A stretch of DNA of 64,000 nt from Subtercola endophyticus. Lineage in GTDB: Bacteria; Actinomycetota; Actinomycetes; Actinomycetales; Microbacteriaceae. The notes under the pieces were generated by a model. That model had not been told where the DNA came from. It saw nothing but the letters and a program-made list of their open reading frames with translations, and ran no database searches. Position numbers and translations under genes: made by a program. The stretch covers positions 310,001 through 374,000 of the forward strand of contig NZ_CP087997.1 of the NCBI RefSeq assembly GCF_021044565.1, in the 5' to 3' direction. Shown one piece after another: positions 1-8,382 of the stretch. Positions within the stretch are counted from its first letter, which is position 1. The number at the start of each line of letters is the position of its first letter.

Positions 1-1
1 G

Positions 2-607
2 AGCAAGTCGCTCGGCAACTCGGTGTTCGCCTCCGAGCTCATCGCCAGCGCTCGGCCGCTCGTGCTGCGCTACTACCTCGGCGCCAACCACTACCGGTCC
101 ACGCTGGAGTTCCACGATGGAGCTCTGGCCGAGGCCGAAGCCGCTCTCGGGCGCATCGAAGGGTTCGTCGAACGGGCCGTCAGAAGGCTCGAGGGCACGC
201 GTTTCGCCTCAGAGACCGTAGAATTGGTTCCCGACGAGTTTCGCGAGGCCATGAACGACGACCTCAGCGTTCCCCAGGCGCTCGGAGTGCTGCACGAAAC
301 GGTGCGCTCCGGCAACGCCGCGCTCGACTCTGAAGACTTCGCCGAAGCGGCAAGACTTCTCGGCCAGGTGTACGCCATGACCAGCATTCTGGGCATCAAC
401 CCGCTCGACACACAGTGGTCGGCGGGCGAGGCGAGTTCGATGGCCAGCGCGCTGTCGAGTCTGGTCGAGCGGCTTCTCGAAGACCGCGAGATCGCACGCA
501 AAGCACGCGACTTCGCCACAGCAGATCGCATTCGCGAGGAGCTGGCGCAGGTCGGTATCACGATTGAAGACACCTCAACGGGTGCACATTGGAGTTTTGA
601 TGGCTAG
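2..607 (+). CDS. cysS: Cysteinyl-tRNA synthetase, C-terminal part (partial)
   Basis: Charges tRNA-Cys with cysteine in the cytoplasm. Only the last 201 residues are present; the gene begins before the window. The visible reading frame opens with SKSLGNS, the second half of the class I KMSKS loop that binds ATP and the tRNA end, so the Rossmann catalytic domain lies outside. What follows is the helical anticodon-binding domain, including [20 protein letters not shown], the typical CysRS C-terminus. The stop overlaps the start of rlmB by 8 nt, a gene pair common in actinobacteria. Identity is secure from the KMSKS loop, the C-terminus and the neighbour. Confidence 0.95.
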   Translation, partial: SKSLGNSVFASELIASARPLVLRYYLGANHYRSTLEFHDGALAEAEAALGRIEGFVERAVRRLEGTRFASETVELVPDEFREAMNDDLSVPQALGVLHETVRSGNAALDSEDFAEAARLLGQVYAMTSILGINPLDTQWSAGEASSMASALSSLVERLLEDREIARKARDFATADRIREELAQVGITIEDTSTGAHWSFDG

Positions 608-1688
608 TTCAGGCAAGAAGCCCGGCCGCCCCGGCGCGGTCCGCCGCACCAGCAAGGGCCCCGCCGTGGGTTCGGGCGGGCAGGGCCGCCAGGCCCTCGA
701 GGGCAAGAAGCCCACGCCCAAGGCCGAAGACCGGCCGTACCACCCCGCGGGCAAGGCGAAGGCCGCCAAAGAGCGCTACGCCGCCGCGGGTGGCAAGGGC
801 AAGCCCGGCCAGCCCGAGAAGCGTCAGCGCATCGCGGGCGAGGGTCGCGCCGGTGCCGGTCGTCCTGGTGGGCGCGGCACGGGCCCGCAAGACCCCTCAC
901 GCCAACAGCGCCGCCCGGCCGCCAAGGGGGAGGAGAGCGAAGTCGTAACGGGCCGCAACTCCGTCGTCGAGGCGTTGCGCGCCAAGATCCCCGCGACCGC
1001 GCTCTACATCGGCACTCGCGTGGAGTACGACGAGCGCGTGAAAGAGATTTTGTCGCTCGCCAACAACCGGGGCATCCCGGTGCTCGAGGTCATGAAGCCC
1101 GAGCTCGACCGCCTCGCCGGGTTCGACTCGGTGCACCAGGGTGTCGCGTTGAAGGTTCCGCCGTACGAGTACGCCCACCCCGTCGACCTCTACGACGAGG
1201 TGCTCGCACGCCGCGAGGTGCCATTACTGGTGGCACTCGACGGCATCACCGACCCGCGCAACCTGGGTGCGATCATCCGTTCGACCGCCGCGTTCGGCGG
1301 CCAGGGCGTCATCGTGCCCGCGCGCCGCTCGGTAGGGCTCACCGCTTCGGCCTGGAAGACGTCTGCCGGCGCCGCCGCACGCACGCCTGTGGCCATGGCC
1401 GCGAACCTCACGCAGACGCTCAAGGCGCTGAAGCAGAAGGGTGCATTCGTGCTCGGCCTCGACGGCGACGGCGACGTGCAGCTGCCAGAACTCGCTCTCG
1501 CGAACAGCCCTGTGATCATCGTGGTCGGCAGCGAAGGCAAGGGCCTCTCGCGGCTCGTCACCGAAACGTGCGATGCCATCGTGTCGATTCCCATCAGCGC
1601 CACTACGGAATCGCTCAACGCCGGTATCGCCGCCAGCGTCACCCTCTACGAGATCTCGCGCCTGCGCACCCTCGCCGCCAAGCGCTGA
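600..1688 (+). CDS. rlmB: 23S rRNA (guanosine-2'-O-)-methyltransferase RlmB
   Basis: SpoU-type (SPOUT) RNA 2'-O-methyltransferase, expected to methylate G2251-equivalent of 23S rRNA using SAM. The protein is 362 aa. Residues 1 to about 110 are a Gly/Lys/Pro/Arg-rich disordered tail, as in actinobacterial RlmB. It is followed by the substrate-binding domain (NSVVEALRA) and the knot domain with the family motifs [19 protein letters not shown] and [14 protein letters not shown]. The ATG at 600 is chosen because it overlaps the cysS stop by 8 nt, which suggests translational coupling; an in-frame ATG at 564 lies deeper inside cysS. A strong hairpin terminator follows. Confidence 0.95.
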   Translation: MASSGKKPGRPGAVRRTSKGPAVGSGGQGRQALEGKKPTPKAEDRPYHPAGKAKAAKERYAAAGGKGKPGQPEKRQRIAGEGRAGAGRPGGRGTGPQDPSRQQRRPAAKGEESEVVTGRNSVVEALRAKIPATALYIGTRVEYDERVKEILSLANNRGIPVLEVMKPELDRLAGFDSVHQGVALKVPPYEYAHPVDLYDEVLARREVPLLVALDGITDPRNLGAIIRSTAAFGGQGVIVPARRSVGLTASAWKTSAGAAARTPVAMAANLTQTLKALKQKGAFVLGLDGDGDVQLPELALANSPVIIVVGSEGKGLSRLVTETCDAIVSIPISATTESLNAGIAASVTLYEISRLRTLAAKR

Positions 1689-1710
1689 CGCCTCGACCTC
1701 GCCTCCTTCA

Positions 1711-1760
1711 GATCACGAAAAACGCCCCAAAACACTGGTTTTAGGGCGTTTTTTGTGATC
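1711..1760. terminator. Bidirectional intrinsic terminator between rlmB and the OsmC gene
   Basis: A near-perfect inverted repeat has 23-bp arms (gatcacgaaaaacgcc... / ...gttttttgtgatc) around an ACTG loop. One arm ends in a T run on each strand, so it can stop both the rightward cysS-rlmB transcript and the leftward osmC transcript. Confidence 0.9.
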
Positions 1761-1771
1761 CGAGCTACGGG

Positions 1772-2212
1772 TTACTGCTCGAGAGTGGCGTCGAGGGTGA
1801 TGTCAACGCCGGTGAGAGCCTTGGAGACGGGGCATCCGGCCTTGGCGTCGAGCGCGGCGGCCTGGAAGGCGGCGTCGTCGATGCCGGTGACCTCGCCCGA
1901 CACGGTGAGGTGGATGCCCGAAAGCTTGAACCCGCCCGCAGAGTCCGGCCCGAGCGTGACGTCGGCCTTCACATCGAGAGCCTCGACCGTTCCGCCGGCG
2001 GCACCGAGAATGGCCGAGAACTGCATGGCGTAGCACGCGGAATGCGCGGCGGCCAGCAGCTCCTCGGGGCTGGTGAATCCGTTGGCCTCGTCGGCGGCGC
2101 GCTTCGGGAACGAGACGTCAAAGGTAGCGAGCTTCGAGCTACTGAGCTCGACCTGGCCTTCGCCGGTCTCGAGGCTGCCGTTCCAGGCGGTGCGTGCGGT
2201 GCGTGTGGGCAT
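1772..2212 (-). CDS. osmC: OsmC family peroxiredoxin
   Basis: Thiol peroxidase of the OsmC/Ohr superfamily that reduces organic hydroperoxides. The protein is 146 aa, normal for the family. The two catalytic cysteines are present: Cys60 in TSPEELLAAAHSACYAM and Cys127 in AGCPVSKAL. The ATG at 2212 is chosen over an upstream in-frame start because it aligns with the OsmC N-terminus (RTARTAWNGSLETGEG) and has a GAAAGAGAG ribosome site. The MarR gene upstream on the same strand resembles OhrR, so the two probably form a peroxide-sensing pair. The N-terminal and AAHSACYAM signatures fit OsmC better than Ohr. Confidence 0.92.
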   Translation of the reverse strand: MPTRTARTAWNGSLETGEGQVELSSSKLATFDVSFPKRAADEANGFTSPEELLAAAHSACYAMQFSAILGAAGGTVEALDVKADVTLGPDSAGGFKLSGIHLTVSGEVTGIDDAAFQAAALDAKAGCPVSKALTGVDITLDATLEQ

Positions 2213-2282
2213 GGTGTTTCTCTCTTTCGATGGGTGGATGGGTCGGTGAGAACGGGTCGGTGAAGCGGGTTCGTGTGAACGG

Positions 2283-2741
2283 TCAGACAGAACTGCGTAC
2301 GTTGTCAGCGAAAGCGAAGACCTGGTCGCGCAGCGCACCGATGGCCTCGACGCTGAGACCGGATGCCCCGCACACCAGTTCAGGAAACCGAGTGGTCTGC
2401 GCGCGCAACTCGTCGCCGGCCGGAGTGAGCGAGACCAGCACAGAGCGCTCGTCGTTGACGCTGCGGTTTCGCGTCACGAGCCCGGCCGTCTCGAGGCGGC
2501 GCAGCAGGGGTGACAGCGTGCCCGAATCGAGTTGCAGGCGCGCGCCGAGGTGCGACACCGTCACCGGCTCGGACTCCCAGAGCACGAGCATCACGAGGTA
2601 CTGCGGGTAGGTGAGCCCGAGAGGCTCGAGCAGCTCACGGTAGCGCGCCGTCATCGCCCTCGAGGCGTTGTACAGCGCGAAGCAGATCTGCTCATCGAGC
2701 AGGGGCGCGACGTGTTGGGGGGCGGATCCTCGGCTGGCCAT
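2283..2741 (-). CDS. ohrR: OhrR-like MarR family repressor (organic peroxide sensor)
   Basis: Winged-helix dimeric repressor of 152 aa. The N-terminus (QICFALYNASRAM, then LGLTYPQYLVMLVLWE) is the hallmark of the OhrR branch of MarR proteins, in which the N-terminal cysteine, here Cys20, is oxidised by organic hydroperoxides and releases DNA. The wing carries the DERS element (NDERSVLVSLTPAG). It lies upstream of the osmC-type gene on the same strand with a 70-nt gap, and its own start is next to a palindromic operator at 2759-2783, so autoregulation with osmC is likely. No second C-terminal cysteine couple is obvious, suggesting the 1-Cys type; Cys112 in the VCGASG segment could still take part. 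Confidence 0.88.
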   Translation of the reverse strand: MASRGSAPQHVAPLLDEQICFALYNASRAMTARYRELLEPLGLTYPQYLVMLVLWESEPVTVSHLGARLQLDSGTLSPLLRRLETAGLVTRNRSVNDERSVLVSLTPAGDELRAQTTRFPELVCGASGLSVEAIGALRDQVFAFADNVRSSV

Positions 2742-2758
2742 GAACCGAATCTAACACA

Positions 2759-2783
2759 TTGTGCGCAACCAAGTTGCACACAA
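2759..2783. promoter_or_regulatory. Probable OhrR operator
   Basis: Inverted repeat TTGTGCGCAA-CCAAG-TTGCACACAA, with 9 of 10 arm positions complementary and each arm itself nearly palindromic. It lies 18 nt upstream of the ohrR-like ATG, where the repressor would block its own and the osmC promoter. Confidence 0.7.
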
Positions 2784-2817
2784 CCGATCTTCGGGAGTTC
2801 GGAATCGTGGCGGCGGG

Positions 2818-4110
2818 TCAGACGGTGAGGCGCCAGTCGTCGTCGGCGACGGCGCCCGCCTGCACGGTGATGGGCAGCGTGATCATGCCGGTGGGCGGCC
2901 CGACCACGGTCGCCTCGTCGCGGCGGTGCCGCAGAATGTCGTTGATGTAGGAGTTGAGCGCCTCCGACAGCGGCACGTCGCGGTTCTGCTGTTGGCTCAT
3001 GAACCAGCGGTGCTCGAGGAGCTGGTGAAACACCTCGGCCGGCTCGAGTTTGCCCTTGAGGTCTTTGGGAATCGCTCGCACGACCGGCTCGAAAACCCGC
3101 GCCAGCCACTCGTGCGCCAGCATCTCCTCGTCAGAATCCTTACGCCCGAAGCGCAGCGTGTACGAGTCGAGATCGTTCAGCAGGCGCCTCGCCTGGTTCT
3201 CACCGGCGTCGAGCCCGGTGAGGCGCAACAGGCGGCGCTGGTGGTGCCCGGCATCCACCACCTTCGGCTGAATGCGCACCGTGCTGCCGTTCGCATCGGT
3301 CTTGATCGCGAGTTCTTCGATGTCGAAGCCGAGGTCGTTCAGGCGATCGACGCGCTCGTTGATGCGCCATCGCTCGGAGGAGGCGAACGACTCCGAGCCG
3401 GTGAGCTCTTTCCAGAGCGACCGGTAGGCCGCCACGATTCCATCGCTGATGCGAATTGGGTCGAGTTCGTCGGCGACCTTGCCGCCGGCCTCGAGGTCCA
3501 TCAGCTCGCCGGCGATGTTGACCCGGGCGATCTCGAGGTCGTTCTCGCGTTGTCCGTTCGAGAGACCGCCGTCGTAGAGCTGGCCGGTCTCGGCGTCGAC
3601 GAGGTAGGCCGCAAAGGCGCCGGCATCACGCCGGAACAGCGTGTTCGAGAGCGAGACGTCACCCCAGAAGAAGCCGATGATGTGCAGGCGCACCAGGAGT
3701 ACTGCCAGAGCATCCACCAGCCGTGTCGCCGTGTCGGGGCGCAGGGTCTGCGAGAAAAGGGCGCGGTAGGGCAGCGAGAATTTGAGGTGACGTGTAACCA
3801 GCACCGAGTTCAGGTCGTCGCCGTTCGTATCTGTGCGGTTCGTGATGACCGCGAGCGGGTCGACGCACGGCACATCGAGGCCCTGCAGGGTGCGCAGCAT
3901 GGCGTATTCGCGCTTCGCCATCTCGTCGGTGGTCTCTTTGATGGCGACGACGTGGCCGCTGAGGTGCGCGAACCGCACCAGGTGGCGTGAGATGCCCTTG
4001 GGCAGCGAGGCGATGTTCTCGTTCGGCCACTCGTCGAGTGGCAGGTGCCAGGGCAGGTCGAGCAGCGCGGGGTCGACCGTGGCTGCGGTGATGTTCAGTG
4101 AGCCGGTCAA
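2818..4110 (-). CDS. DUF4032 protein with kinase-like domain
   Basis: A 430-aa cytoplasmic protein of unknown role, found widely in actinobacteria. The N-terminal half has a lipopolysaccharide-kinase-like fold. GDVSLSNTLF (about residues 150-159) resembles the catalytic loop with the metal-binding Asn, and YLVDAETGQ resembles the DFG region. The C-terminal half (from about residue 240) corresponds to DUF4032, with the charged RRLLNDLDSYTLRFGRKDSDEE segment typical of it. It lies downstream of ugpC on the same strand, separated by a hairpin, and this pairing is common in the order Micrococcales as I recall. A phosphotransfer activity is inference; no substrate is known. Confidence 0.8.
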   Translation of the reverse strand: MTGSLNITAATVDPALLDLPWHLPLDEWPNENIASLPKGISRHLVRFAHLSGHVVAIKETTDEMAKREYAMLRTLQGLDVPCVDPLAVITNRTDTNGDDLNSVLVTRHLKFSLPYRALFSQTLRPDTATRLVDALAVLLVRLHIIGFFWGDVSLSNTLFRRDAGAFAAYLVDAETGQLYDGGLSNGQRENDLEIARVNIAGELMDLEAGGKVADELDPIRISDGIVAAYRSLWKELTGSESFASSERWRINERVDRLNDLGFDIEELAIKTDANGSTVRIQPKVVDAGHHQRRLLRLTGLDAGENQARRLLNDLDSYTLRFGRKDSDEEMLAHEWLARVFEPVVRAIPKDLKGKLEPAEVFHQLLEHRWFMSQQQNRDVPLSEALNSYINDILRHRRDEATVVGPPTGMITLPITVQAGAVADDDWRLTV

Positions 4111-4176
4111 GGGATGCTCCTCAGCTCCGGTGGGTTTCGATGCTGCATGGCGCGGTACGTTGTGGTGCCGAAAATG

Positions 4177-4230
4177 CGTCGGGCCTGACGGTCACTGCTG
4201 CGGTGGCAGCAGAACTCGGCAGGCCCGACG
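4177..4230 (-). terminator. Hairpin terminator after ugpC
   Basis: Outer 11-bp stem CGTCGGGCCTG / CAGGCCCGACG (4177-4187 and 4220-4230) with an inner CTGCTGC / GCAGCAG stem. Read leftward it is followed by GCATTTTC, a short U run. It separates ugpC from the DUF4032 gene and may attenuate rather than fully stop transcription. Confidence 0.7.
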
Positions 4231-4242
4231 GGGTGTCGTTGA

Positions 4243-5346
4243 CTACGCGGCGACGACCGGCTTGTTGCCGACGCGCTGCCCGGTCTCGTTGTCGAAGAGG
4301 TGCAGGTGGCCGGGCTTGGCGGTGAGGTAGACCTTCTCGCCCGCGTTCGGGTGAACACGACCATCGACTCGCGTCACCAGGTCGGTGCGCTTGCCGTTGA
4401 CGTCGGAGTGACCGTAGAGGTAACCGTCGGCACCGAGCTCTTCGATCAGGTCGATGTCGACCGGCAGGCCCTCGCCGAACGTCTGAGCGACCACGATGTC
4501 TTCGGGGCGAACGCCGATGGTGACCGTCTTGGCGTTGACAGAAGCGAGAAGCTCGCGCTCGACCGGAATCACCGAGGTGCCGAACTGCACACCGCCGTCG
4601 ACCACGTCTGCGACCAGCAGGTTCATGGCCGGGCTGCCGATGAAGCCGGCGACGAACACGTTCTCGGGCTTCTCGTACAGGTCGCGCGGGGTGCCGACCT
4701 GCTGCAGCAGGCCGTCTTTCAGTACGGCGATACGGTCGCCCATGGTGAGCGCCTCGGTCTGGTCGTGCGTGACGTAGACCGTGGTGACGCCCAAGCGACG
4801 AACGAGCGACGCGATCTGGGTGCGAGTCTGAACGCGCAGCTTGGCGTCGAGGTTCGACAGCGGCTCGTCCATGAGAAAGACCTGGGGCTGGCGCACGATG
4901 GCGCGGCCCATGGCGACGCGCTGACGCTGACCACCCGAGAGCGCCTTCGGCTTGCGGCCGAGGTAGGGCTCGAGGTCGAGCAGCTTGGCGGCCTCGAGCA
5001 CGCGGGTGGCGCGCTCTTCTTTGTTCACGCCGGCGATCTTGAGCGCGAAGCCCATGTTCTCGGCGACCGTCATGTGCGGGTAGAGCGCGTAGTTCTGAAA
5101 GACCATCGCGATGTCGCGGTCTTTCGGCGGAACGTCGGTGACGTCGCGGTCGCCGATGAGAATGCGGCCCGAGTTGACCTCTTCGAGGCCCGCGAGCATA
5201 CGCAGCGAGGTCGACTTTCCACAACCCGAGGGGCCGACGAGAACCAGAAACTCGCCGTCGGCGGTTTCGAGGTTGAGCTGGTCGACCGCGGGGCGGGTCG
5301 ATCCCGGGTAGAGCCGGGTTGCATGGTCGAAAGTGACTGATGCCAT
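4243..5346 (-). CDS. ugpC: ABC transporter ATP-binding protein, UgpC/MsmX type
   Basis: Cytoplasmic ATPase for carbohydrate ABC importers, 367 aa. Walker A is GPSGCGKST (38-46), the Q-loop lies in MVFQNYALYP, the signature is LSGGQRQRV (136-144), Walker B with the catalytic Glu is QVFLMDEPLSNLDAKL, and the H-loop is VTHDQTEA. The C-terminal MalK-type OB domain (NLLVADVVDG..., IGVRPEDI) is complete. No permease or binding-protein gene is nearby, so this is probably the shared ATPase that serves several distant sugar importers, as shown for MsmX/MsiK proteins. A divergent gene lies 207 bp upstream, giving room for its own promoter. Confidence 0.92.
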   Translation of the reverse strand: MASVTFDHATRLYPGSTRPAVDQLNLETADGEFLVLVGPSGCGKSTSLRMLAGLEEVNSGRILIGDRDVTDVPPKDRDIAMVFQNYALYPHMTVAENMGFALKIAGVNKEERATRVLEAAKLLDLEPYLGRKPKALSGGQRQRVAMGRAIVRQPQVFLMDEPLSNLDAKLRVQTRTQIASLVRRLGVTTVYVTHDQTEALTMGDRIAVLKDGLLQQVGTPRDLYEKPENVFVAGFIGSPAMNLLVADVVDGGVQFGTSVIPVERELLASVNAKTVTIGVRPEDIVVAQTFGEGLPVDIDLIEELGADGYLYGHSDVNGKRTDLVTRVDGRVHPNAGEKVYLTAKPGHLHLFDNETGQRVGNKPVVAA

Positions 5347-5553
5347 GGTTGTACTACTCCTTCACCGGCAGGTACGTGCCGGACGATCCGTTGTGATGGA
5401 TAAGCGAGCCAGCGACGGTGGTGGCCCACACCCAGTATGGCACGGGTGCCGTCTGGCGCATTCCCAGACAGATTCATTACTATCTATGGATGCCCGCTAG
5501 CGGTTTCGGCGCCGGCAAACCCTTTCTTTCATCCCGAATCCCGGAGTACCACC

Positions 5554-6450
5554 ATGACCAACGGCAGTGCAGACGACCGCCAGAACAAGAACCAGCGGCG
5601 GGAGGCCGCTCGCGAGAAGGCGAAGGCACTTCGCGAGGCCCAGCACAAGAAAGACGTGCGCAACCGGGCCATTCTGTTCAGCGGAATCGGCGTGGTGGTC
5701 ATCGCCATCATCGTGTGCGTGGCGCTCATCCTGGTGAGCTCCATGAAGACGGCCGGCCCCGGCCCCGCCAACATGGCCAGCGACGGCATCAAGATCGGCA
5801 CCAACAACGTCGCCGTCACCACGCCGGCGCTGGCGGCCGGTCAGCAGCCCACGCCGAGTGCTACCAACGCCGCGGGCGTGCTCGACATCCGCGTCTACAT
5901 CGACTACATGTGCCCCTACTGCGGCCAGTTCGAGACCACCAACCTCACCCAGATCGACAAGTGGGTGAATCAGGGCGCGGCAACCTATGAGGTGCATCCG
6001 CTGTCGCTGCTCGACCGTTCGTCGCTCGGTACCAAGTACTCCACCAGGGCGGCCAATGCTGCCGCGTGCGTCGCGAACTACTCGCCGAACAACTTCTTCG
6101 ACTTCAGTTCGCTGCTCTTCGCCAACCAGCCGCAAGAGAATACCTCCGGGCTGACAGATGCCCAGTTGCAGGGGTTCGCGACGCAAGCGGGCGTCAGCTC
6201 GAGCGACCAGATCAACGCCTGCATCACGAACGGCGACTTCAAGAACTGGGTGGCAGACGCGACAACCCGCGCGACGACAGAACCGTTGCCGGGCTCCACC
6301 GTGTCGAAGGTCACCGGAACACCGACCGTGCTCGTGAACGGCCAGCAGTACCAGGGCTCCTTGACCGACGCCAACGCGTTCGCGAACTTCGTGCTGCAGG
6401 TGTCGGGTCAAGAATCGACCGCGACGCCGACCCCGACGCCCAGCTCGTAA
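5554..6450 (+). CDS. Membrane-anchored DsbA-like thioredoxin-fold protein
   Basis: Predicted extracytoplasmic thiol-disulfide oxidoreductase of 298 aa. It has a charged cytoplasmic N-terminus (1-38, rich in Lys/Arg/Glu), one membrane helix (about 39-62), then a DsbA/thioredoxin_4 domain with the redox motif CPYC at 120-123 (DYMCPYCGQF) and the cis-Pro loop GTPTVLVNG. The ATG at 5554 has a GGAG site and gives the usual 'N-terminal charged plus single helix' form; an in-frame ATG at 5437 would add 39 unlikely residues. The Thr/Pro-rich tail ends the protein. It may fold or reduce secreted disulfide proteins; the partner is unknown. Confidence 0.88.
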   Translation: MTNGSADDRQNKNQRREAAREKAKALREAQHKKDVRNRAILFSGIGVVVIAIIVCVALILVSSMKTAGPGPANMASDGIKIGTNNVAVTTPALAAGQQPTPSATNAAGVLDIRVYIDYMCPYCGQFETTNLTQIDKWVNQGAATYEVHPLSLLDRSSLGTKYSTRAANAAACVANYSPNNFFDFSSLLFANQPQENTSGLTDAQLQGFATQAGVSSSDQINACITNGDFKNWVADATTRATTEPLPGSTVSKVTGTPTVLVNGQQYQGSLTDANAFANFVLQVSGQESTATPTPTPSS

Positions 6451-6539
6451 CAGGGCCACGGGCGGGGGAGTGCGGTCTCTGCCGGCGGTAGAATAGTTCG
6501 TATTAAGCAACTATCTCCGGTGAGGGGCGATGCAACCGC

Positions 6540-7496
6540 ATGACGAGCGTGACGCAGCAGAGCACCGCTAGACGTTCGATTCTGCGAACGGGTCTGCACG
6601 GCGTCACGACGGCGGGCGCGTGGATGCTCGCGACCACCGTTGTGCTGAGCCTGGTCTCGGTGGCAGAGGGGTTCGTCGCGTACCGCCGGCTCTCGAGAAC
6701 CCGACTCACGGTGAAACCGTCGCGATCGGGCATCATCGGTGAGGGTTTGGGCGGGCATCCGCTCTCGTTCGCCGTGCTCGGCGATTCGCTTGCCTACGGC
6801 TACGGTGCGGGCGACCCCGACCAGAGCGTGGGGGTGCTTCTGGCCAACGGACTGTCGCAGGCATCGGCGCGCCCGGTGAAATTGCGCAACGTCGCTGTGA
6901 TCGGTGCAGAGTCGCGCGACCTCGACCAGCAGATCGACCTGCTCGTCGACGAAGGGCTCGAGCCCGGTGTAGCGCTCATCGTGATCGGCGGCAACGAGGT
7001 GATGCGGCTGCACAGCGTCACCGATTCGGTCTGGTATCTCGGGCAGGCGGTGCGTCGCCTGCGAGGGCTGGGCTGCCGCGTCGTCGTTGCGACCTGCCCC
7101 GACATGGGAACCGTGCGTCCGTTCGTGCCGCCGCTGCGGTTCGTGGCGCACTGGCTCAGCCGGGTGCTCGCCACGGCGCAGACCATCGTCGTGCTGCGCG
7201 CCGGCGGTCGAGCTGTGTCGCTCGCCGATACGGTCGGGGCGGTGTTCCGCTCTGACCCGCGCACCATGTTCGCCGAAGACCACCTGCACCCTTCGTCGGC
7301 GGGCTACGCCCGGGCGGCGGATGCTCTGCTGCCCAGCATCTGCGCCGCGGCGGGTTTTCGGCAGCCGACTGCGCCCGACGACCGCGTGCCGCATCGCGTC
7401 TACCGGCACGGGCGCACCAGCCCGATGCTCGTGTGGCTCGCGTTCCGCGCGTCGCAGCGCGGTGGCACCGAGTCGGTGTCGCTGCCGCGGCGGTAG
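6540..7496 (+). CDS. SGNH/GDSL-type hydrolase with N-terminal membrane segment
   Basis: Esterase/lipase-fold enzyme of 318 aa. After one hydrophobic segment (about 26-45) come the SGNH blocks: GDSLAYG with nucleophile Ser83 (block I), a GGNE block with the oxyanion Asn152 (block III), and DHLHPS with Asp247 and His250 (block V). This arrangement predicts an active hydrolase held on the outer face of the membrane. GAGGGG lies about 11 nt upstream of the ATG and a TAGAAT -10-like box sits at 6488-6493. The substrate is unknown; acyl groups of lipids or cell-envelope glycans are typical for this family. Confidence 0.85.
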   Translation: MTSVTQQSTARRSILRTGLHGVTTAGAWMLATTVVLSLVSVAEGFVAYRRLSRTRLTVKPSRSGIIGEGLGGHPLSFAVLGDSLAYGYGAGDPDQSVGVLLANGLSQASARPVKLRNVAVIGAESRDLDQQIDLLVDEGLEPGVALIVIGGNEVMRLHSVTDSVWYLGQAVRRLRGLGCRVVVATCPDMGTVRPFVPPLRFVAHWLSRVLATAQTIVVLRAGGRAVSLADTVGAVFRSDPRTMFAEDHLHPSSAGYARAADALLPSICAAAGFRQPTAPDDRVPHRVYRHGRTSPMLVWLAFRASQRGGTESVSLPRR

Positions 7497-7599
7497 CGGG
7501 CGTTGGCGTGGTGCTAGCGGGCGCTGGCGTGTGCGCGGGCGATGCTGCCGTGCACGGGCATCCGCTCGACCGTGTCTAGAATGGGGTGTTGTTCGACGT

Positions 7600-7675
7600 G
7601 CCGGCGTGGCGCAATTGGTAGCGCACCGCTCTTGTAAAGCGGGGGTTGCGGGTTCAAGTCCCGCCGCCGGCCCCA
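7600..7675 (+). tRNA. tRNA-Thr (UGU anticodon)
   Basis: The cloverleaf pairs fully: acceptor GCCGGCG with CGCCGGC (7600-7606/7665-7671), anticodon stem CCGCT/AGCGG around loop CTTGTAA (anticodon TGT at 7633-7635), and T arm GCGGG-TTCAAGT-CCCGC. The CCA end appears to be encoded (7673-7675). It reads Thr ACA/ACG codons. Confidence 0.95.
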
Positions 7676-7677
7676 CA

Positions 7678-7698
7678 CCCCTTGTAGACCCCTTGTAG
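7678..7698. repeat. Tandem direct repeat after tRNA-Thr
   Basis: CCCTTGTAGA is followed directly by CCCCTTGTAGA, two 10-11-bp copies starting 3 nt after the tRNA CCA end. It marks the junction between the tRNA and the accessory-looking block to the right. A role as a recombination scar is only a guess. Confidence 0.5.
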
Positions 7699-7743
7699 AG
7701 ATCGGGATCCGCGGCTATCGCCGCATCTCAGGGTCAGTCGCCG

Positions 7744-8298
7744 TCATGATGGCGCTTTTCTGAGGCCGGCGAGAAGTAGTTCGACAGCCGCACGCGATTC
7801 CTGTTCCCAGAGTGGCCGGTCGGTTGCGGATCCGATGCCGTGCAGCACGATCATTACCGCCCCGACAGCCACGTCGTTTCGGATGGCGCCGTCGCTGGCC
7901 GCACGGGTCAGGAGGTCGGCGACAGTGCGCTCGAGTTCGATTCCGCCTTCGGCCTGCGCGGCCGGGTCTACGACGGCTGCGAGCGTGCGCGCGAGCCCGA
8001 TGTGCGCGACCACGTACTCCACGAAACCGCGCAGAAACGCATCGAGGTTCTCACCAGCAGACCGAGCCGGGTCGCGAGCCTGATCGCAGAGCGCGGCTAC
8101 CTCTTCTTCGTATACCGCCGCAGCCAATTCCTCTCGTGTGGGGAAGTTGCGATAGAGCGTTCCGACTCCCACGCCGGCACGCGCCGCGAAATCATCGAAG
8201 CGTATGTGCTCGTTCTGATCGAACACGTTCCGGGCGGCCTCCACAATCGCATCCCGGTTGCGGCGCGCATCCGCTCGCTGCGCTCGTATCGCGGCCAC
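7744..8298 (-). CDS. TetR family transcriptional repressor
   Basis: A 184-aa one-component regulator. The N-terminal TetR helix-turn-helix is clear (RDAIVEAARNVFDQ then FDDFAARAGVGVGTLYRNFPTREEL); the C-terminal half is an unassigned ligand domain with an SBP-like AETR region. The GTG at 8298 is preferred because GAGAGG lies 7 nt before it; a TTG at 8319 is possible. It is transcribed away from the ketopantoate-reductase-like gene, and two TGGAGA..CTCCA palindromes in the shared 84-bp gap are its likely operators, so it probably represses the neighbour and itself. Confidence 0.88.
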   Translation of the reverse strand: MAAIRAQRADARRNRDAIVEAARNVFDQNEHIRFDDFAARAGVGVGTLYRNFPTREELAAAVYEEEVAALCDQARDPARSAGENLDAFLRGFVEYVVAHIGLARTLAAVVDPAAQAEGGIELERTVADLLTRAASDGAIRNDVAVGAVMIVLHGIGSATDRPLWEQESRAAVELLLAGLRKAPS

Positions 8299-8312
8299 GA
8301 TGAGACCTCTCG

Positions 8313-8362
8313 TTGACAATTGGAGATTGTCTCCATATTCTCGTAAATGGAGACAGGCTCCA
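8313..8362 (+). promoter_or_regulatory. Sigma-70 promoter with built-in TetR operators
   Basis: TTGACA (8313-8318), a 17-bp spacer and TATTCT (8336-8341) form a near-consensus promoter for the gene at 8383. The spacer is almost filled by the palindrome TGGAGATTGTCTCCA (8321-8335), and a second copy TGGAGACAGGCTCCA (8348-8362) covers the expected transcript start, 27 bp further on. Confidence 0.8.
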
Positions 8363-8382
8363 TCTTAGCGAAGGAGCAACAC

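Noticed and set aside
7676..7743. An attachment site for a mobile element at tRNA-Thr
   Set aside because: No integrase gene and no second copy of the tRNA 3' end were found in the window.
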